A stretch of 64,000 nucleotides of DNA from Hermodice carunculata (lineage: Eukaryota > Annelida > Polychaeta > Eunicida > Amphinomidae), in the NCBI GenBank assembly GCA_964020975.1, contig OZ026618.1:33345949-33409948 (forward strand), read 5' to 3'. Positions 11,874 to 25,861 of this stretch are shown piece after piece. Numbering within the stretch: the first letter of the stretch is position 1; each line of letters begins with the position of its first letter. Made by a program: the position numbers and the translations under genes. The notes beneath the pieces were generated by a model. That model was not told the origin of the DNA. It ran no database searches and saw only the letters and a list, made by a program, of their open reading frames with translations.

Positions 11874-14800
11874 TGTATGTATGTATGTATGTATGTATGT
11901 ATGTATGTATTCATATGTTATGTGTGTATCATTGATTCAAATAGAGTGAGGAATACAGCTGAAGTGCATTTAAAGAATAGGGGTGATCTAGGTTGCTTTT
12001 GTATCTGGACACACAGGCTTTTGTTCCCATGATGCATGTTTTTGACACCTAGCAGCCCATGCCTTTTGAAGTCAGGTGGGCAGCAAAGCCCATAACATTA
12101 CAGTAAACCTGAAAGTTTCATCCTGCATATGAGGACGATTTGTGGAATTGTCATCTTGTAATCTCCCTAAAGTGCATATTATTATCTTTCAAATATACCC
12201 AGGTGTGATAGGAGGAAAGTTTAATGCCTTTTTTGGCAACATATTAGAGAGGTTCAATTTATATCTGATATTCCGTATGTTAATCTATGGAGAAAAAGTG
12301 AGGGTCATTGAAATTGACCACAAGATACGGGCGGTCAACTATGGACAGGATGAGCAGCACAACCATAAGGCATATTTAGAAATAACCCAGATATAAACTA
12401 TTAGCTATAAAGTTGAGACATAGAAATATAAAAAAACAAACAAGATTTCTTCATGTATAAATTAGGTAGATTTGCATGCATGATTAGACTCTTTGCAAAA
12501 AAGAACGTCTCTAAAGAGGTCCGTTTTGTACATTGCCTGCTAAAGTACAACTTTACGTTGATCACATATCCACCCACTAAAATTAAATTTTAGGAATGTC
12601 GCCATCTACAGGGGTATTGGCCTTCCTCCATGTCCTACCTAATATCAGTATGGAAGTACTCCCCATGCCATTATGTGAATTCTTAATGATCCGTCCATTC
12701 ATACATACGTACATACATACCTACTTACTTCAGTATGTCACGAGAATATAACCTGCAGGGCCGTTTCTAGACCAAATATCATTGGACGTGCTAAACTCAT
12801 GGTGGCTGAAATTTCACTTTTGGGTAAGTGACTTGCCCAACAATTCAGGGTTCTTGCTGCGATCGTGCATATAGCTCAGGATTAACTGTCTGATTATAGT
12901 CGAACAAGGTATTGTAGGGACAGCTTCTGGCCAGTGATGGAAGAATTGGTTTATACACATCATTGTACAAGAGGCGGAAGAATTTCAGGTGAATATATGT
13001 ATGTTGGAATATTTCAGACTATAGTATATATGCCGCTGTGCGCCAATCCAACAGCATTTGCCCAATTGTAAATCTCAGGCATCACTATATATATACATGG
13101 TGTATTGTCAACTCCTGGGCAATCCTGATCAGCACTGTATAACGCTAGACTACCAGAAAATAAGTGTTCTGGCAATGCAGGAGGGAGGGAACAGTGCTGT
13201 TTTCCAGAAAACTATATGTAAGTGATGATATGTGTACGGTATGCGATACACTTCTGTTGCCCACAAAGCACAATGTGACAAATGCAAGTGATGTAAGATG
13301 ATTGGAGCGGTCACGCTTCAAGAGCACAAAAACAAAAGCAAGGAAATGGTTTCTTGAGCAAATCTTCCGAATCAAGCTATTCAATGGTGACTGTAACCTA
13401 CCAACAAAAACATAGTGTAGGCATGACCTGCAACACTTAAGAGGTCTACTGTGGGTAATGCAACTGTTGGATTAAAATTTCAGGAACTGTCTTCATTTGA
13501 GATGACATTGCAACTGTAGTAATGTCTTCTTCTTGTTGAAGCCTGCTTTCAATTGCACACAAACGTACCGTACGTGGTTGCTCAAATCATTGCACAACTG
13601 CAAATGACTTGAGCACGACCCATACCACATTTGATTGATAATTCTAGCAGACAGCATAGGGTCTGATACTTAGGTAGAAACATTTGCACTTTTGACTTAA
13701 AATTCATTTTTTAGTCCCTGCAGATGTGCAACCGGGTTTGCTAATCTTTGTTTCTTTCTGCCCCTTCTCAAACTAGTCGCACACAACTCAATTATTATGT
13801 TTGGTTTGAGTTTAGCTGTGGATACATTCTGGCTCAAATGATTAATAGGCAAACGTTACTGGGTACTCTCATCACAATTTGATGTGAATATATTTCCTAG
13901 GATTTTCATGCCTTTTATGTAAAGTATTTGCTAAATTTATGGTTTTATAGTTTGATTTTCTAAAAATGATAAAAAATTTGAACTAAAATTGTAAACAGGT
14001 ACCACCATTTCCTTTGTTTGTGGTAAATAATAGCTGTATTTCATGCAGCGTTTTTAAATGCAAATGGGGTACATTTTACCCAAAGGTAGAGTTATCACTT
14101 GTCATAAGTTCTTATATCTGAAGTATGGTCCCACAGGTTGTGAAAATGTATGAAATATATACAATCGTGCATGGTTCAAAGTGAGTTACTGTGTGTGTCT
14201 TCCAAGGACAATTTGTGGGCAGAAAAAACAATGAGTGGCTTTAGGTCACTTCTGATTACTCCTGCGCGCAATGATCTAACAAGAGGTGTGTAAAGTACTA
14301 TACATCAAACAATAGGACCGAGCCTGCCTGACTGTTTTACGCATCAATAATGATCTCCAATGAAAAAAAAATGATGGCTTGCTATGATCCTTTAAGAGTT
14401 TGTTCATTTTATGTAAAATAGTGCATTTCATGAATTGTGTACTTCCTCTGCAGATTGTGCGGGCATCTTTAAATAAGAAATTTGGGAAGGATGCGACATT
14501 ATTGGTTAATAGGCAAACACATTTATGTGACATAACATGGATAATGATTTGGGGATTTTATCCTGAAATTGGTAATTCTAAAAAGGGATTTTGCAATGTC
14601 TCAGTGATCCTTGACCAACAAGTAACTTTATTACACAACGATGGTTGCTTACGTCATCAATGCATGAATTGTGAAAAAAAAAGGTTTTAATTGAGTGTCA
14701 TATCTGGGTTTTTGTGTTACCTCAAAACATTCCCTCCATATTAGATTGGCATGCGACAGACTGCTATTTATTTAGTGTAACTGGGAAGAAGAACATACTT

Positions 14801-15462
14801 GGCTGTCAAGTTCAAAATGATACAATTTCACGTATTGTTTCTCAAGATATGCTGGATTATCATCAATAAAACTTGAAAATCTTAAACAAAAATATTAATT
14901 TGCTTCCTTTTCGGTTGATATTGAAATTGGGTCCATGGAAATCTAGGAGGCACTTACCACAATGGCTGAATGGGCATCTTCGTGCTATCTGATAGAAAAT
15001 TATAAGTATGGTAGTACTGAAAACATTGCAAAATTTATGTAACAAAGTTGTTTTCTGCAACCATACAAATTATAGTTGCTGTGTAAAAATTTCAGTTCTT
15101 GTCTAAAAACTCTTATTTGTTCCTTTATTCACATAGTAAAGTAACAATTTACAGTTACACAACACCAGTGTTCTACACACATATCAACAGTTTCCTTTTC
15201 TGATCTCTCTCCAAAGCCTTAATGTTTTTTGGCCGAGTTCATGATTTTGCATTTCGTATCATAGCAAGAAATCACAGAAGAACGGTCTCCTTTACAACAG
15301 TTGTTGCGTCATTCTTGTGACTTCCACGTGTAAACCTGTTTCGGTGGCCATTTATGATACTGGAATTTTTTGGGTTTGCAAGAGGATATTGGGGTCCAAA
15401 AATGATTGAAGCATTTGGACGGGATTTACATGGTGGTGGTGCTGATTTTATTCACCAAAGAG
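10709..15462. other. Long gene-free stretch
   Basis: Contains the (GTAT)n tract at 11846-11910, listed separately, and otherwise plain AT-rich sequence. A frame at 14400-14690 follows an acceptor-like CTTCCTCTGCAG, but its product (TLLVNRQTHLCDITW) matches nothing I know, and I do not call it. Confidence 0.4.
11846..11910. repeat. (GTAT)n microsatellite
   Basis: About 16 units of the tetranucleotide, bounded on both sides by TTCATATG, so the tract sits between two short direct repeats. Confidence 0.95.
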
Positions 15463-15836
15463 AACAAAAACAAAAAACAAAAAAAACAAAAAAAAAAGGA
15501 CAAAAAAAAAAAAACAAAACAAAACAAAAAAAAAACCAAAAAAACCAACAACAAAAAAAAAACAACTAAAACAAAGGAAGCAAAAACAAAAAACAAAAAA
15601 ACAACCCCCCAAAACAGAAAAAAAAAAACCAAAAAACAAAGACAAAAAACCCCCAAAACCAAAAAGACAAACAAACAAACAGAAAATAAAGAAAACAAAG
15701 AAAACAAAATCAAAAAACCAACAACAAAAAAAAAAAAAACAAAAAAAAAAAAATATAAACAAAGACGAAAAAACACCACCCCCCCAAAAAGACAGAAAAA
15801 AACAAACACGCAAATCAAAAAAACAAACAAAAAAAA
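15463..15836. repeat. A/C-only low-complexity tract (CAAAA-type)
   Basis: About 370 bp made almost wholly of A-runs split by single C or CC, with only a few G and T. The strand asymmetry is extreme. It creates a Lys/Asn/Thr frame on plus and a Phe/Leu/Val frame on minus, neither of which is coding. Similar tracts, in either orientation, occur at 25.9, 28.3, 30.8, 39.7, 42.06, 53.8, 54.15 and 54.63 kb. Confidence 0.9.
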
Positions 15837-16119
15837 TGTTAAGAGTATGGTCATGCATGTGGCATCCACGAGCTCCATTTATCCATTTGTCTTTCTGGAA
15901 TCGTGTCACAAGGACAACCAAAGCCTGTATCTGAACATTTGGATCATATGAGCAACTTGTATTTTCTGTACAGGTGTAGTATTGTTATGCGTGTTTATTC
16001 CCCCTCCCCCTGTTCCTGGGGAAAGCAAGACAACAGATAAAAGTATAAAAATGTCCAAATATTTATGTAAGACATGGCTTGAGAAGCTAATATGCAGAAA
16101 GATATACTGAAAATTAACA

Positions 16120-16600
16120 GCCAAAAGGCACGCATTAGTTGATGCACCCGGCGATGCTCAGGGGAGTCCTGTTGATTACAGCCTGCATGGTCAAGGCAGC
16201 ACTCCAGTGAGTCTAGTATGCCATCTGGTGTCACTGACTAGCTGTATGTAAGCCCGAGACTAGCAATCCTCATACAAAGGGACATGTAAAGGCAAATCGT
16301 TCTTCAGTAAACGACCTGACATAGTTGCAGGACTAAATTATCTAGTTACGAGTGATTTAGAGAGTTAATAGAATAAAGTTAAGCAGGTAGAAAACCTGGT
16401 ATTACTTCACGGTGTGCTTTGAAAGAGACAAAGTCCCACTCAACTGACTTAAATGCTGCAGGATTGTTCAGGGCCTGAAGTAGGCGAAAATGGTAATACC
16501 TTTTACCTATGCAAAGAAGCTGCTTGACCACTGTGCCTTCTGCTGACTCTAGCTGCTTCAGATTGTCTATGGATAAATTAGCACAGTTCATATATAGGCC
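16120..16600 (-). mobile_element. LINE ORF2 C-terminal fragment, same family as the 57 kb copy
   Basis: Minus-strand product contains NLKQLESAEGTVVKQ, then GKRYYHFRLLQALNNP. Further on, in another frame, comes DGILDSLECCLDH ... HRRVHQLMRAF. These line up in order with QLESTQGTLVKG, SKRHRHSRLLEALNIP and DRLTDTLKYLL ... HRMVRLLTSAF of the LINE at 57-59 kb. It is therefore an older, 5'-truncated member of that family, split by at least one frameshift. The palm and endonuclease regions are absent. A minus-strand frame at 16649-16843 lies where more ORF2 might be, but I could not align it. Confidence 0.7.
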
Positions 16601-18555
16601 TTAGTGTAAGAGCTTAAACTAGCGTATAACACGCCTGCTTCTGCTGGTCTAAAGGGGCTTGTCTTGTGGCAGCAAATCTACTCTAATATGTGACGTAAAA
16701 GACCCGTCAGTCAAAGCTGGACATTCTATTCCCCCACAGAAAGTAATTTCACCACTGTACTCACCAATAAGGGCCTGAAAAGGATCTAGCGTGTCCAAAA
16801 AGCGTTCAGTTTGACGTGGTTTACTGCTGTGGTAGTGCAGCATATAAATAACAAGATAATATGTATAATGTCACCATTGTCATTTGTAATAGCTACAACC
16901 ACAGATTGGCCACTCACAAGGTAGTTTATGAAATCCTGTACCATAAAATTTCAATTTAATTAAAATGGCCATCCCGACCCCCCCCCCCCCACACACACAC
17001 ACACATGGGGGCGGCCTGAGTAAAGGGCACTGATCTCACACATTTCAGATTTGGCTAAAATCGTAGTTATCGTAAAGTCAAACATAGAGGTCACAATGCT
17101 ATCAAATCTGTAATTTATCTAGTTTAAGACATTTATTGTACAAACATAAAGAAATGTCACTATACACTAATCTTTTTAAGATTTGTGAGTTAGATTGCGG
17201 CTCAGAGACTTGGTGACTAAAATGTCACTGTAGTTATTATGTGCAATAACCCATAGGACTGAGTGAGTCAGTTAGGATGAACTGTTCACTAGTTGTCCCT
17301 GGAAGGTGACAGCACAGGTTATGCCCTGCTTCATAGAATTCGTAGATGAGAATCTTGCAGTCGACTAGAAACTTTGCACCACAAAAGCAGCTGGGTTGGT
17401 GTTAGGGCCAAGGTTTGTGGCACTGGGAGCAGCTGATGGCGAGCCTCACCAGCCAAAGGGTGTGCGTGGTAACAGCAGATTCTGGGTGATAGTTGAAGAA
17501 AGGGTCAGTTCCCTGGAACGTTTCCATTCTGATGGGCATTTTCACTATCCTGCCCTTAGTTGCTGCTTGGTACTGATTATGCAAAATGTCTAACTGTCTG
17601 AAGTCGGCTCTGCCTGGGGTTGGGTGAAAGACCCAAAGGCTTAGATTTTGGTTGCCTCTTATGCCCTCTCTTCTGCTTTTTCTTTTTCTTTTTTTTTTGC
17701 TTCGGTCAGGTGGAAACTCTATTTCTTGAAAACCGAGGCCACCTGTAAAGATTAACGACGAAATCTTGTCCTTTATGAACACAGCAGCATGGAAGAAAAC
17801 ACTGTCCTTATGACAACAAAATCAACTTTCTTTAAGCACTCAACACCAACATCTTTTATGTGTGTACGCATATCACTGGGATGATGTGATTTGTCAAATA
17901 TTGAAGTTTGAAGTTTCTCAAAGTAAGTGGGTACACCAAGATAAGCCCCAGTAACGCATGAGAGATGGAAACCCAGCTGGGCTTATAGTATCTCTCAAAT
18001 AATAAATGCACTCAGAAAGTACATCTATATATGCAAGATAACAAAGGCACATGAAAAATAGATATAAAAAGATATAATGTAGGGAAAGCCGTTCAACAAT
18101 GAATGTTTACACATTGGCATTTAAATGCAAACATGGTGCCGCCAGTTAGCAGAATGTCTTGTCCAGGGACGAATGGCACCAGAACAGGTCTTGCGCTGGT
18201 TCCACACTGATGACCCGATTTTATGAAGATAATAAAGCGTAAAATGCTCTTTTAAATTTCAGATCTTATGAACATGATTTGTTCCTTTTACAAATTAATT
18301 CGCTATAATGATTTAGAACTATGCAGTTTTTCAGTGAATGGTACGAGATAGGACTTTGCTTTAAGAATATTGGACTTGATAGTCTTCAACGGAATATAGG
18401 CTAACAGATTTACGTTTGTTAAGTTTCTCTTTGTATAAAACATGTGGTGTCCAATGATGCTGATTACTTTTCACATGTTTAGCAGAGTGTACTCTGAATA
18501 CACGTGAAGTGTATCATATATTTACCTCCACCCTATAATCAAAACAGCTGTGCTT
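16601..18555. other. Intergenic; one unexplained minus-strand frame
   Basis: A 126-codon minus-strand frame (17402-17782) has a Lys/Arg-rich block (RSKKKRKRKSRR) but no family match that I can make. It lies upstream, on the same strand, of the LINE scrap and could be part of its leader, or chance. A short C-run followed by (CA)n lies at 16978-17004. Confidence 0.35.
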
Positions 18556-18560
18556 TTATT

Positions 18561-18611
<51 letters not shown>

Positions 18612-18711
18612 TATATTTATTTATTTGTTCATTTATTTATTTATTTATTTATTTATTTATTCGTTCATTTATCTGTTTATTTATTCTTTTTTATTTTATT
18701 ATTTTTATTTT

Positions 18712-18754
<43 letters not shown>

Positions 18755-18787
18755 TTTTTTTTTTTTTTTATTTATTTTATTTTTTTT
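18556..18787. repeat. (TTTA)n microsatellite, interrupted
   Basis: About 230 bp of TTTA units with a few TTCA, ATCT and T-run interruptions. It encodes meaningless Leu-Phe-Ile-Tyr repeats in several frames. Confidence 0.95.
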
Positions 18788-19191
18788 GAAGAGTTGAATG
18801 AATTGTGACTGGTTATTGTTTGCAGACTTATGATTTCAAATACGAGCTCCATAGTATTTAATAGCAAATTTACCAAGATATTTCTGGGCTCTGGTTAAGA
18901 ACAGTTTTGTGGATTGACGAGTTCAGTGAGAGTGAACGGTCGAGATGGATGTAGATAGTCTTTGAAGAATTAGAGGTGTGAGGGTGTTTAGGGTTTTGAA
19001 GATAAGTGAAGCTGTTGTGTATGCGTTCATATGTTCAAGCTTAGGTACATTTAATTCTTTGAACATGGAATCAGTATGGGCATGATTTTTCAACCAGTGG
19101 AAATAGACAACATTCTTGTAGCATGCAGGAAAAAGCTATACTTCTTATTTGGCGACTACCTGCCAGGACTCATGGTAATTTACTGCCATTA

Positions 19192-19196
<5 letters not shown>

Positions 19197-19267
<71 letters not shown>
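19197..19267. repeat. (TA)n microsatellite
   Basis: About 70 bp of pure TA dinucleotide. Confidence 0.96.
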
Positions 19268-19270
<3 letters not shown>

Positions 19271-22200
19271 GCCAGAATGTGTAATTATGCGTATAAATTT
19301 ACTTTTTGCATTTCCACAAGATTTTTTTCAATTTGAAACTTCATTTGCAGCGCATGTTATATTGCAGTACAAAAAGGGGTGATCTAAAGTACGATATAGT
19401 TTAGTTTAAGTATTCCAACTAAGTATATATGTAATTTTATTGAAAATTCCAATAGTTGTGCTTAGCTCATTTTATATACTTGATATATGTTGTTTCCAGT
19501 TTGGCTAATTACCAATCCAAATTCCCTAAAATGTACAACATATTATTTGTTCTGAATTGTGTCCCGAACTTTAATTTTTTTTTATTTTCTGGGATGTAAG
19601 CAAGCTTTTTTGTACCAAAAGTCATATCATTGTACCATATTGAGCCAATGGAGGGACACTTTTCAGGACTGAATAAATACTAGGTGTTCTGGGGGTGGAG
19701 AACCAGCACTTCTCATTTGTTCCTATACATGCATTGTCAGTCAGCGGTGGTGTTGTACTAATCACAACATTGTGCAGCCTTTTAGCTTGTATATTGCTAG
19801 TTTACCCTGTTCTACTACATGCTCGCTTGCTGCTCGCTACTGTGAAAACCTCGCCATTGGTCATATCATCCAGGGAAGAAGTCCTGAAAGAAGTCAATGA
19901 ACCATCTGAGAACCTGTTAGATTTAGATGACTGACGTGCTACTTTACTGATGTATCCTCCCATATGGGAACTTTGAGAGTGAATAGCTCTGACAGCCCAT
20001 TTCAGTCTTATTAGTGGTAAATTGATCAGAAGCCTGTACAGTACTGTCCATGGTATATACATTGTTAGTGGTACACATGAGGCGAGCACACTTTTTAAGC
20101 ATCTGTAAGATTTCATGAGTGACTTCCCACAAGAATCTGGAACATATTCACAGATGACCTCTTTTCATTCAACAATCTGTTGGCATCAATGTTTCCTTCG
20201 CCAGCTAATGCACTACATGTATCGTATCCTGTAAAAACACAGAGAGCCAAAATTGAGGCAGAAAATACCATGGCCAAATGACCTGATGAAATTTGCCTAA
20301 TTTATGTAGTATACGCGATTGTCTGATAAGGTTTGAATGTACTCATTTGCTGGAATTATGTTGTTAAAAGTTAGGCACATTATAAATTCATGTGACTACT
20401 ACATGGTCAGCACAGTTTCGCATCCTGCTCTTGCAGCCAATGCTGCATAAAGCAAAATGTATGTGTCTGCCTCCTCACGAGTTCATTCACGCTCAGTTTA
20501 GCTTGTATGCTACCTTTTGTTATTTGACCGAAAACGTTCTTAAATAAAAGGACCAACGCTGTCTTCCTGAGCAAATATGTACTCTGGCCACTTCCATTCA
20601 CAAGGCATGTAATCAGATGTTTTTATTAATTTTCGTTGTTGCTACTTGACAGAAATGTACTCAATTAATTTATCATGTGGCCTGCAACAAATGTAATTGA
20701 AATGCACCCCTGCTTGTAACGGTCAGTTTGTCTTTAAGGTGACTTTGTCGATTCCTCCATGTAGTCAGCAAAGAAAGTAACCAGACATTTGAGTACTGGT
20801 TGCAAAGGACTCTTGGCTACATCATGAAATGTTTTGTTTTTGTGTGCGAACCTTTTTCATCCGGTTCATACTACAAATGATGCATGCAGAATTTTCTAGA
20901 ATTGATTCAAGAAAGGGCACATTTTGTTTCAAATTGTTGCTAGAATGCCTTTGTTTTCGGACAAAACCATCCTCTCTTGAGATTGCCCCACGAAGATGCT
21001 TAATAATTTCTTTGATCTCAATAGTTATGCTTTGAGTAATAAATTTCACATGTATTTGCTAACATGGTTTAGTCTGCATTCAAAACAGTTTCTTTACCAT
21101 TTGCCCTATGTGTCTCTTCGTCTTGCTGATATATGTGACTGTTTTTGGTTCAGCTTTGGCAGAGCCACATGAAGTTTGTGCCTTGGGGGAGAAACTCAAA
21201 CCTCCTCATCCTGAAAACATTGTATGCCATCTTACCGAGCTGTTCAGCCTGAAGCAGGTCTGACTCAATATCGTTTAGCACAAACTATGTTGTGGACAGA
21301 CTTGCAATATGTGTATGTTCAATAGCAAAATGATTTATCCACTGGTCTTTCATACCCTGCAACTTTCCCAACATCTAATTTATTCCTGTTTATTCATGTA
21401 CGCTGAAGCTGAAGATCAAACATAATTTGGGACAGTCGCAATGGCGACTGATCTGGGAAGGCGACTTTGCGTATACACAGATGCTGAATGGAAAGTGTTT
21501 AACCAGTATAACCATCATTGTTTTGCACACATTAATGCCGGGAAATAATAAGAATTGCTTGTTTTGAGATTGTATTAACAAGGATAGTAATACTGCACAC
21601 TAACTCACTGCCCAGTGCTCATCTGATTTGTGAAATCCTCCCTAACTTGAGTGTCTGTTTTCATACAAAAAAAAAAAAAAAACATCAATGCTGGTTGCCA
21701 TAAAGGGATATAGTAATATGGTAATTTGCATGATTGTTTTTCAGTGGAAAACAACCGTTCATCAAAAAACAAGTTACCAGAAATATTCATTGGCGTTGGT
21801 TGACCAGCATCAATTAATATGCAAATCCGGGAGGTGTCAACTGTTGAATATGCCCACCTAGCGAATTACATACACTTTCTAGAGAGAAATATTCATAGGA
21901 TGTCTAAATAATAGATAAGTTATATCTGTAATATGACCACCATTCAACTGGATATCTGAGCAGAGCAACTGTAAAACTAAAACCTATATTATTGAGAAGT
22001 TAATGCGTACATGTTTTCTATTGCCGAATAACAGACTGATATATGTTTGTACATGGTTTTGAAAGGCAATTTTGCAAAATGAGTTCAAATAACCATACTA
22101 ATATCAGTGCTTTTCTATATTTTGGCAGCCAATTGATTATAGCTTATGCTACAATATACTGTGATTTCAATACACTTGCCTGAGTTATTTCTTATTTGCT

Positions 22201-24934
22201 TCATTTCTCAAGTATGCTGTTTCTTACCACACAGCATGTCACCTGCAATTTCTGGGAATGTCGCTATCACCTTTCTACGTTCATTTCAAAATTAAAGCCT
22301 TCTCCCTCTATGTAATAATTTCACCAAAAAATCGGAACTCTACCTGCTTTAAATCCATTATTTCCACATTATTCTGGTCTGAGAGTAGGTCAAAATTTTG
22401 AATGTGTCATTATTCCATATTATACACATACGCATTCCCATGTGATCACTGCCCGGCCATCATTAGCAAAAACATGTGGTACATCAATATATTTGCTATT
22501 ATTTTACATTTTTTAATTATTCAAATTCACCTGTATTGTCCTTACCGAACATGTAAAGACAAGCAGACACCATCGAAAAAGGGTGATTTGGATTTTAATG
22601 TTACGGAACATACTTGATGGTTTCCTGGTGGTGACCTGTTGACAAATTCAATTGCTGCTGAAGCCTTGAAATTTCAAAGGTTTTGTAGCAAGCGTTCTGA
22701 CGGTACTTACAGTATAGGTGTGGATATGAACAGTGGCTGGATTGTTCATGGTATGGAGTGTAGAGTGATTGGATTGATTTTTATGTTTGTAGTTGTTGTT
22801 GTTGCTGCTGCTGCTGTGGTTCAATAGCACATGCTTGTATGATAGGAAAGTGATGCTGTGGCTGTATAAAACCACCTTATCATTCTATTATGTCTGATAT
22901 TTTATGCTATGGTGATTTTGAAGCACATATTGGGCAGTCTAGCGCGTGTTATTCTTGATATTTTTTTTGTTGAGGTGTGAATTTAAAATGAGACAAAGTG
23001 ATGCAAATAATAATCAGAGTTTTAAGACGTGGTCGTCAATCAGCGTCTGCTCCCTGCCAATTCCCAGCTGCAGCTATCACTATGGCACTGACATGCACAA
23101 AATCAGCCCCCTTGTTGCCTATAAATTTGAACATGTACTATAAACGACTACCCATTGTGCATTATAAAACAGTCAACAGCATTATATCTAAAGCGCGAAA
23201 AGGGCAAACCAGTGACAGACAACTAGTTCCAAAGGATACCTGGAAATATTAATATGCACCCTTTCTGGAAGCACTGATGAAGAGGTGACCAATGCATGGT
23301 GTATTCTCTGGCATCAGTGCTGAATGCATAAACAGTTTGAAGCTTGTTTTTGATCTAAAGCGAAAAGGCATAAATCAGGAATTGCCCTAATGAAATATTT
23401 CCAAAATTTCCAAAACGATACAAATTTTAGAGTTTGCATTACTTGACAGTATTTCACAGACTCAGTACCTGGTTACAAATAAGTCCGTTTAGTCCATCAA
23501 AACACATTATACTGTGAAGTGAAGTCAATTGAAGCAATATCTTTGGATTTCGGCTTCGTGCAATGAACTCAACTAGCTGTTACCTAACTTGTTGTTTATC
23601 ATATTGGCTTCAAGCAAAAACTGGGGTAACATTTAGGACATGGAAACGAACACACCATTTGTCAAAAGCGAGTTCCTGCTTAACCTTAGAATGAAAAAAT
23701 AAAGAAACTACCAGCACCATCAAAATATTGGCTTAACGACAATTTTGCTTTACCATCAGGGACGTATGAAAACATTAAACATCAAGAGACTGTGGCGGTC
23801 CTTTACACACTGTGAATTAAACATTGTACAGGGGTATAATATTGTGTAATATGAAAGTGTAAGCCTTAAAAAAGTTATGTTATTGCAAAATTAATGCATT
23901 TAAATCTAGTGATGCTACACAGTGTATGCATGTATGTATGTACGAAATAGATAAATGAAAAACAAATTTTGTGCATCATCTTGTGCAAGAATAACGTTAA
24001 GTCTAATTTGAACTTTTTCTGAAATCTTCTTCACCTCCAAATATGAACTTCCGGAGCTCTTTGCTATATTTACTCGGCACGATTTAACACTGATTAGTAG
24101 TATTAGATGATTATGCGTCACTATCATCGTGGAAAATCAGTCCAAGCTGAAAACGGTCCAAATGTGGACATGTCCATCAACATGAACATCACCTTACATA
24201 ACAGCAAGACTTGAATGCCCATCAAGCAATACAGCATTCTTTGAATATTGAAAAATTATAAGATGTCATATTGACAACATGAAATAATGACTGTCATAAG
24301 AAATACAGGTTGACAGCAGTTTTTAAGGATGTAAGAGAATGTTCACCAAACTCTGAGCGAACCACCCATGATCAAACCTTGTCAGTCATCAGAGAATTAT
24401 GGTCAAAAGTCAGATTTTAAAGGTAGCATTCCAAAACTTTATGGTATTTTTATATATTAAGGAGCCAATATGAGGTCCTGTGTCAAGGAAAACATCTCTT
24501 ACCTGACTTGATACAGGTATCAACCAAAGTTCTAGCCTTGTACGTGCCTTTTATACAATGTAAGCTACAACTGCTAGGTTTAAAAATTTTACTACAATAT
24601 TTATATAACATTTCCAATACACCTAATATCTCATAAATAGAAGTGCATGATGTTTATGAAACTTGTTGAAATCAGTGAAAAGACAATAAACTTTGATACA
24701 AAGACACCATAAGCTGATCAAAATGAAATATTACTATCCATGTGAAGGTCATCTTCTACTTAGCATTCAAAAACGCGCCTTTGTCATATAATTAAAACTT
24801 TAATTCACTATTACGCTAGCATATCATTATGTCTAGAAATTAGCATTCCATCTCCTTTTATATAGTTACGTTTAATTTCAAATACTTAAAGTATAATTAT
24901 AAAATATATTGCCGAGAATGTTTATTTTTGATGT
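19268..24934. other. Long stretch without a supported gene
   Basis: A 79-codon frame at 19695-19934 encodes one hydrophobic segment (VLITTLCSLLACILLVY) followed by a polar tail. It could be a small membrane protein or an exon, but there is no support beyond the frame. A short (GTT/GCT)n run lies at 22792-22816. Nothing else is recognisable. Confidence 0.4.
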
Positions 24935-25246
24935 TCAATGTGTGATCAATGCATTTAAATGCCAACTTAAATCATTTATCATGAACTTTCTAATTCCTGA
25001 GAACCTGATCAGACACTTATAATCATGGTGAGATATATATATATATATATGTATATCAGCCAAAATAGGTGCACAATTGGTACACATTGGAATACTGTTT
25101 GTCTGTCTAAAGATGAAATCTCCAAATTTGATATATATGTTATTGGTCAAAAGGTTAAGACAGCGTAAAAAATCATCACATTCAAATGCATACTGCCCAT
25201 CGCTTATATTTTTACCCAAACATGTGTCTTTATAAGATATGATCAT
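24935..25246 (-). mobile_element. Penelope-like reverse transcriptase scrap
   Basis: The minus-strand product contains DDFLRCLNLLTNN, IYIKFGDFIFRQT and then NSIPMCTNCAPILAD. The order F-G-x-x-x-F-x-Q-T-x-x-I-P-M-x-T-N-C-A-P-x-L-A-D is the fingers-to-palm stretch found in Penelope-type retroelements, where the motif is normally GIPMGTNCAP. Only about 60 residues survive and the sequence then runs into a short (TA)n. It is a relic with no catalytic aspartates visible. Family assignment is from motif memory. Confidence 0.6.
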
Positions 25247-25861
25247 TCGTTGAAAGTTATTATTATACTGATATGTTTAATATATAACAGGCTTGATACA
25301 TGACTCCAAATGGAATGAGGAGATGTTGTGCCTGAAGTGCAGAACGAAATCTATTCCAAGGTAAATGACTTAGGTAGAACCCAAAACCTATCAATTCCGA
25401 AAGAAGCTATTTGTACCAGTAATTAAAACAAAATTCTTGTAGCTTTTTTCAGCCTTTAGAAACAAAATTTATTCACCAAAACAGTTAAATTATTCTGCAA
25501 TGCAAAATTTTGAACGTGCTCTCAAACGAAGCATAGGGATTTTTATGCAGTTCCGGATATACATGTCGGGTAATTTGCATGTGCATCAGAAGATTTCAAT
25601 TAAAATGAAGATTAAAGTTGCTGATGTTCGTTCAAAATAATATCCAATGATTCATTTTTCTTCTAGATGTAGTTGTACTTGAGTAACAGCCGTAACTCAT
25701 CAATGATAAATTATCACTTTAAAAATGTTTGCGCATGACAACAATATTATTGGATGTTTTATCAGTTGGTGTTAAAATATCTTTAATACGTTTCGCTTGC
25801 AGGCTCATCTCAACATCTGAATTTGTCAGAACAGAATCTGGTATTTTGGGGATGTTGTCTG
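25247..25861. other. Left flank of the 2.45-kb array
   Basis: AT-rich, no gene. The array's similarity begins abruptly after GTTGTCTG at about 25861. Confidence 0.5.

Noticed and set aside
11846-11910. CRISPR-like or satellite array
   Set aside because: Simple tetranucleotide repeat without spacers. No CRISPR-type array exists in the window.
15406-15951. 181-codon Lys/Asn/Thr frame and opposite Phe/Leu/Val frames
   Set aside because: Product of the A/C-only tract, with no protein-like sequence outside it.
17402-17782. 126-codon minus-strand frame with a basic block
   Set aside because: Could be a LINE leader or chance; no alignment to the other LINE copies here supports it.
19695-19934. 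Small membrane protein gene
   Set aside because: One hydrophobic segment only; an equally long frame overlaps on the other strand and there is no homology that I recognise.
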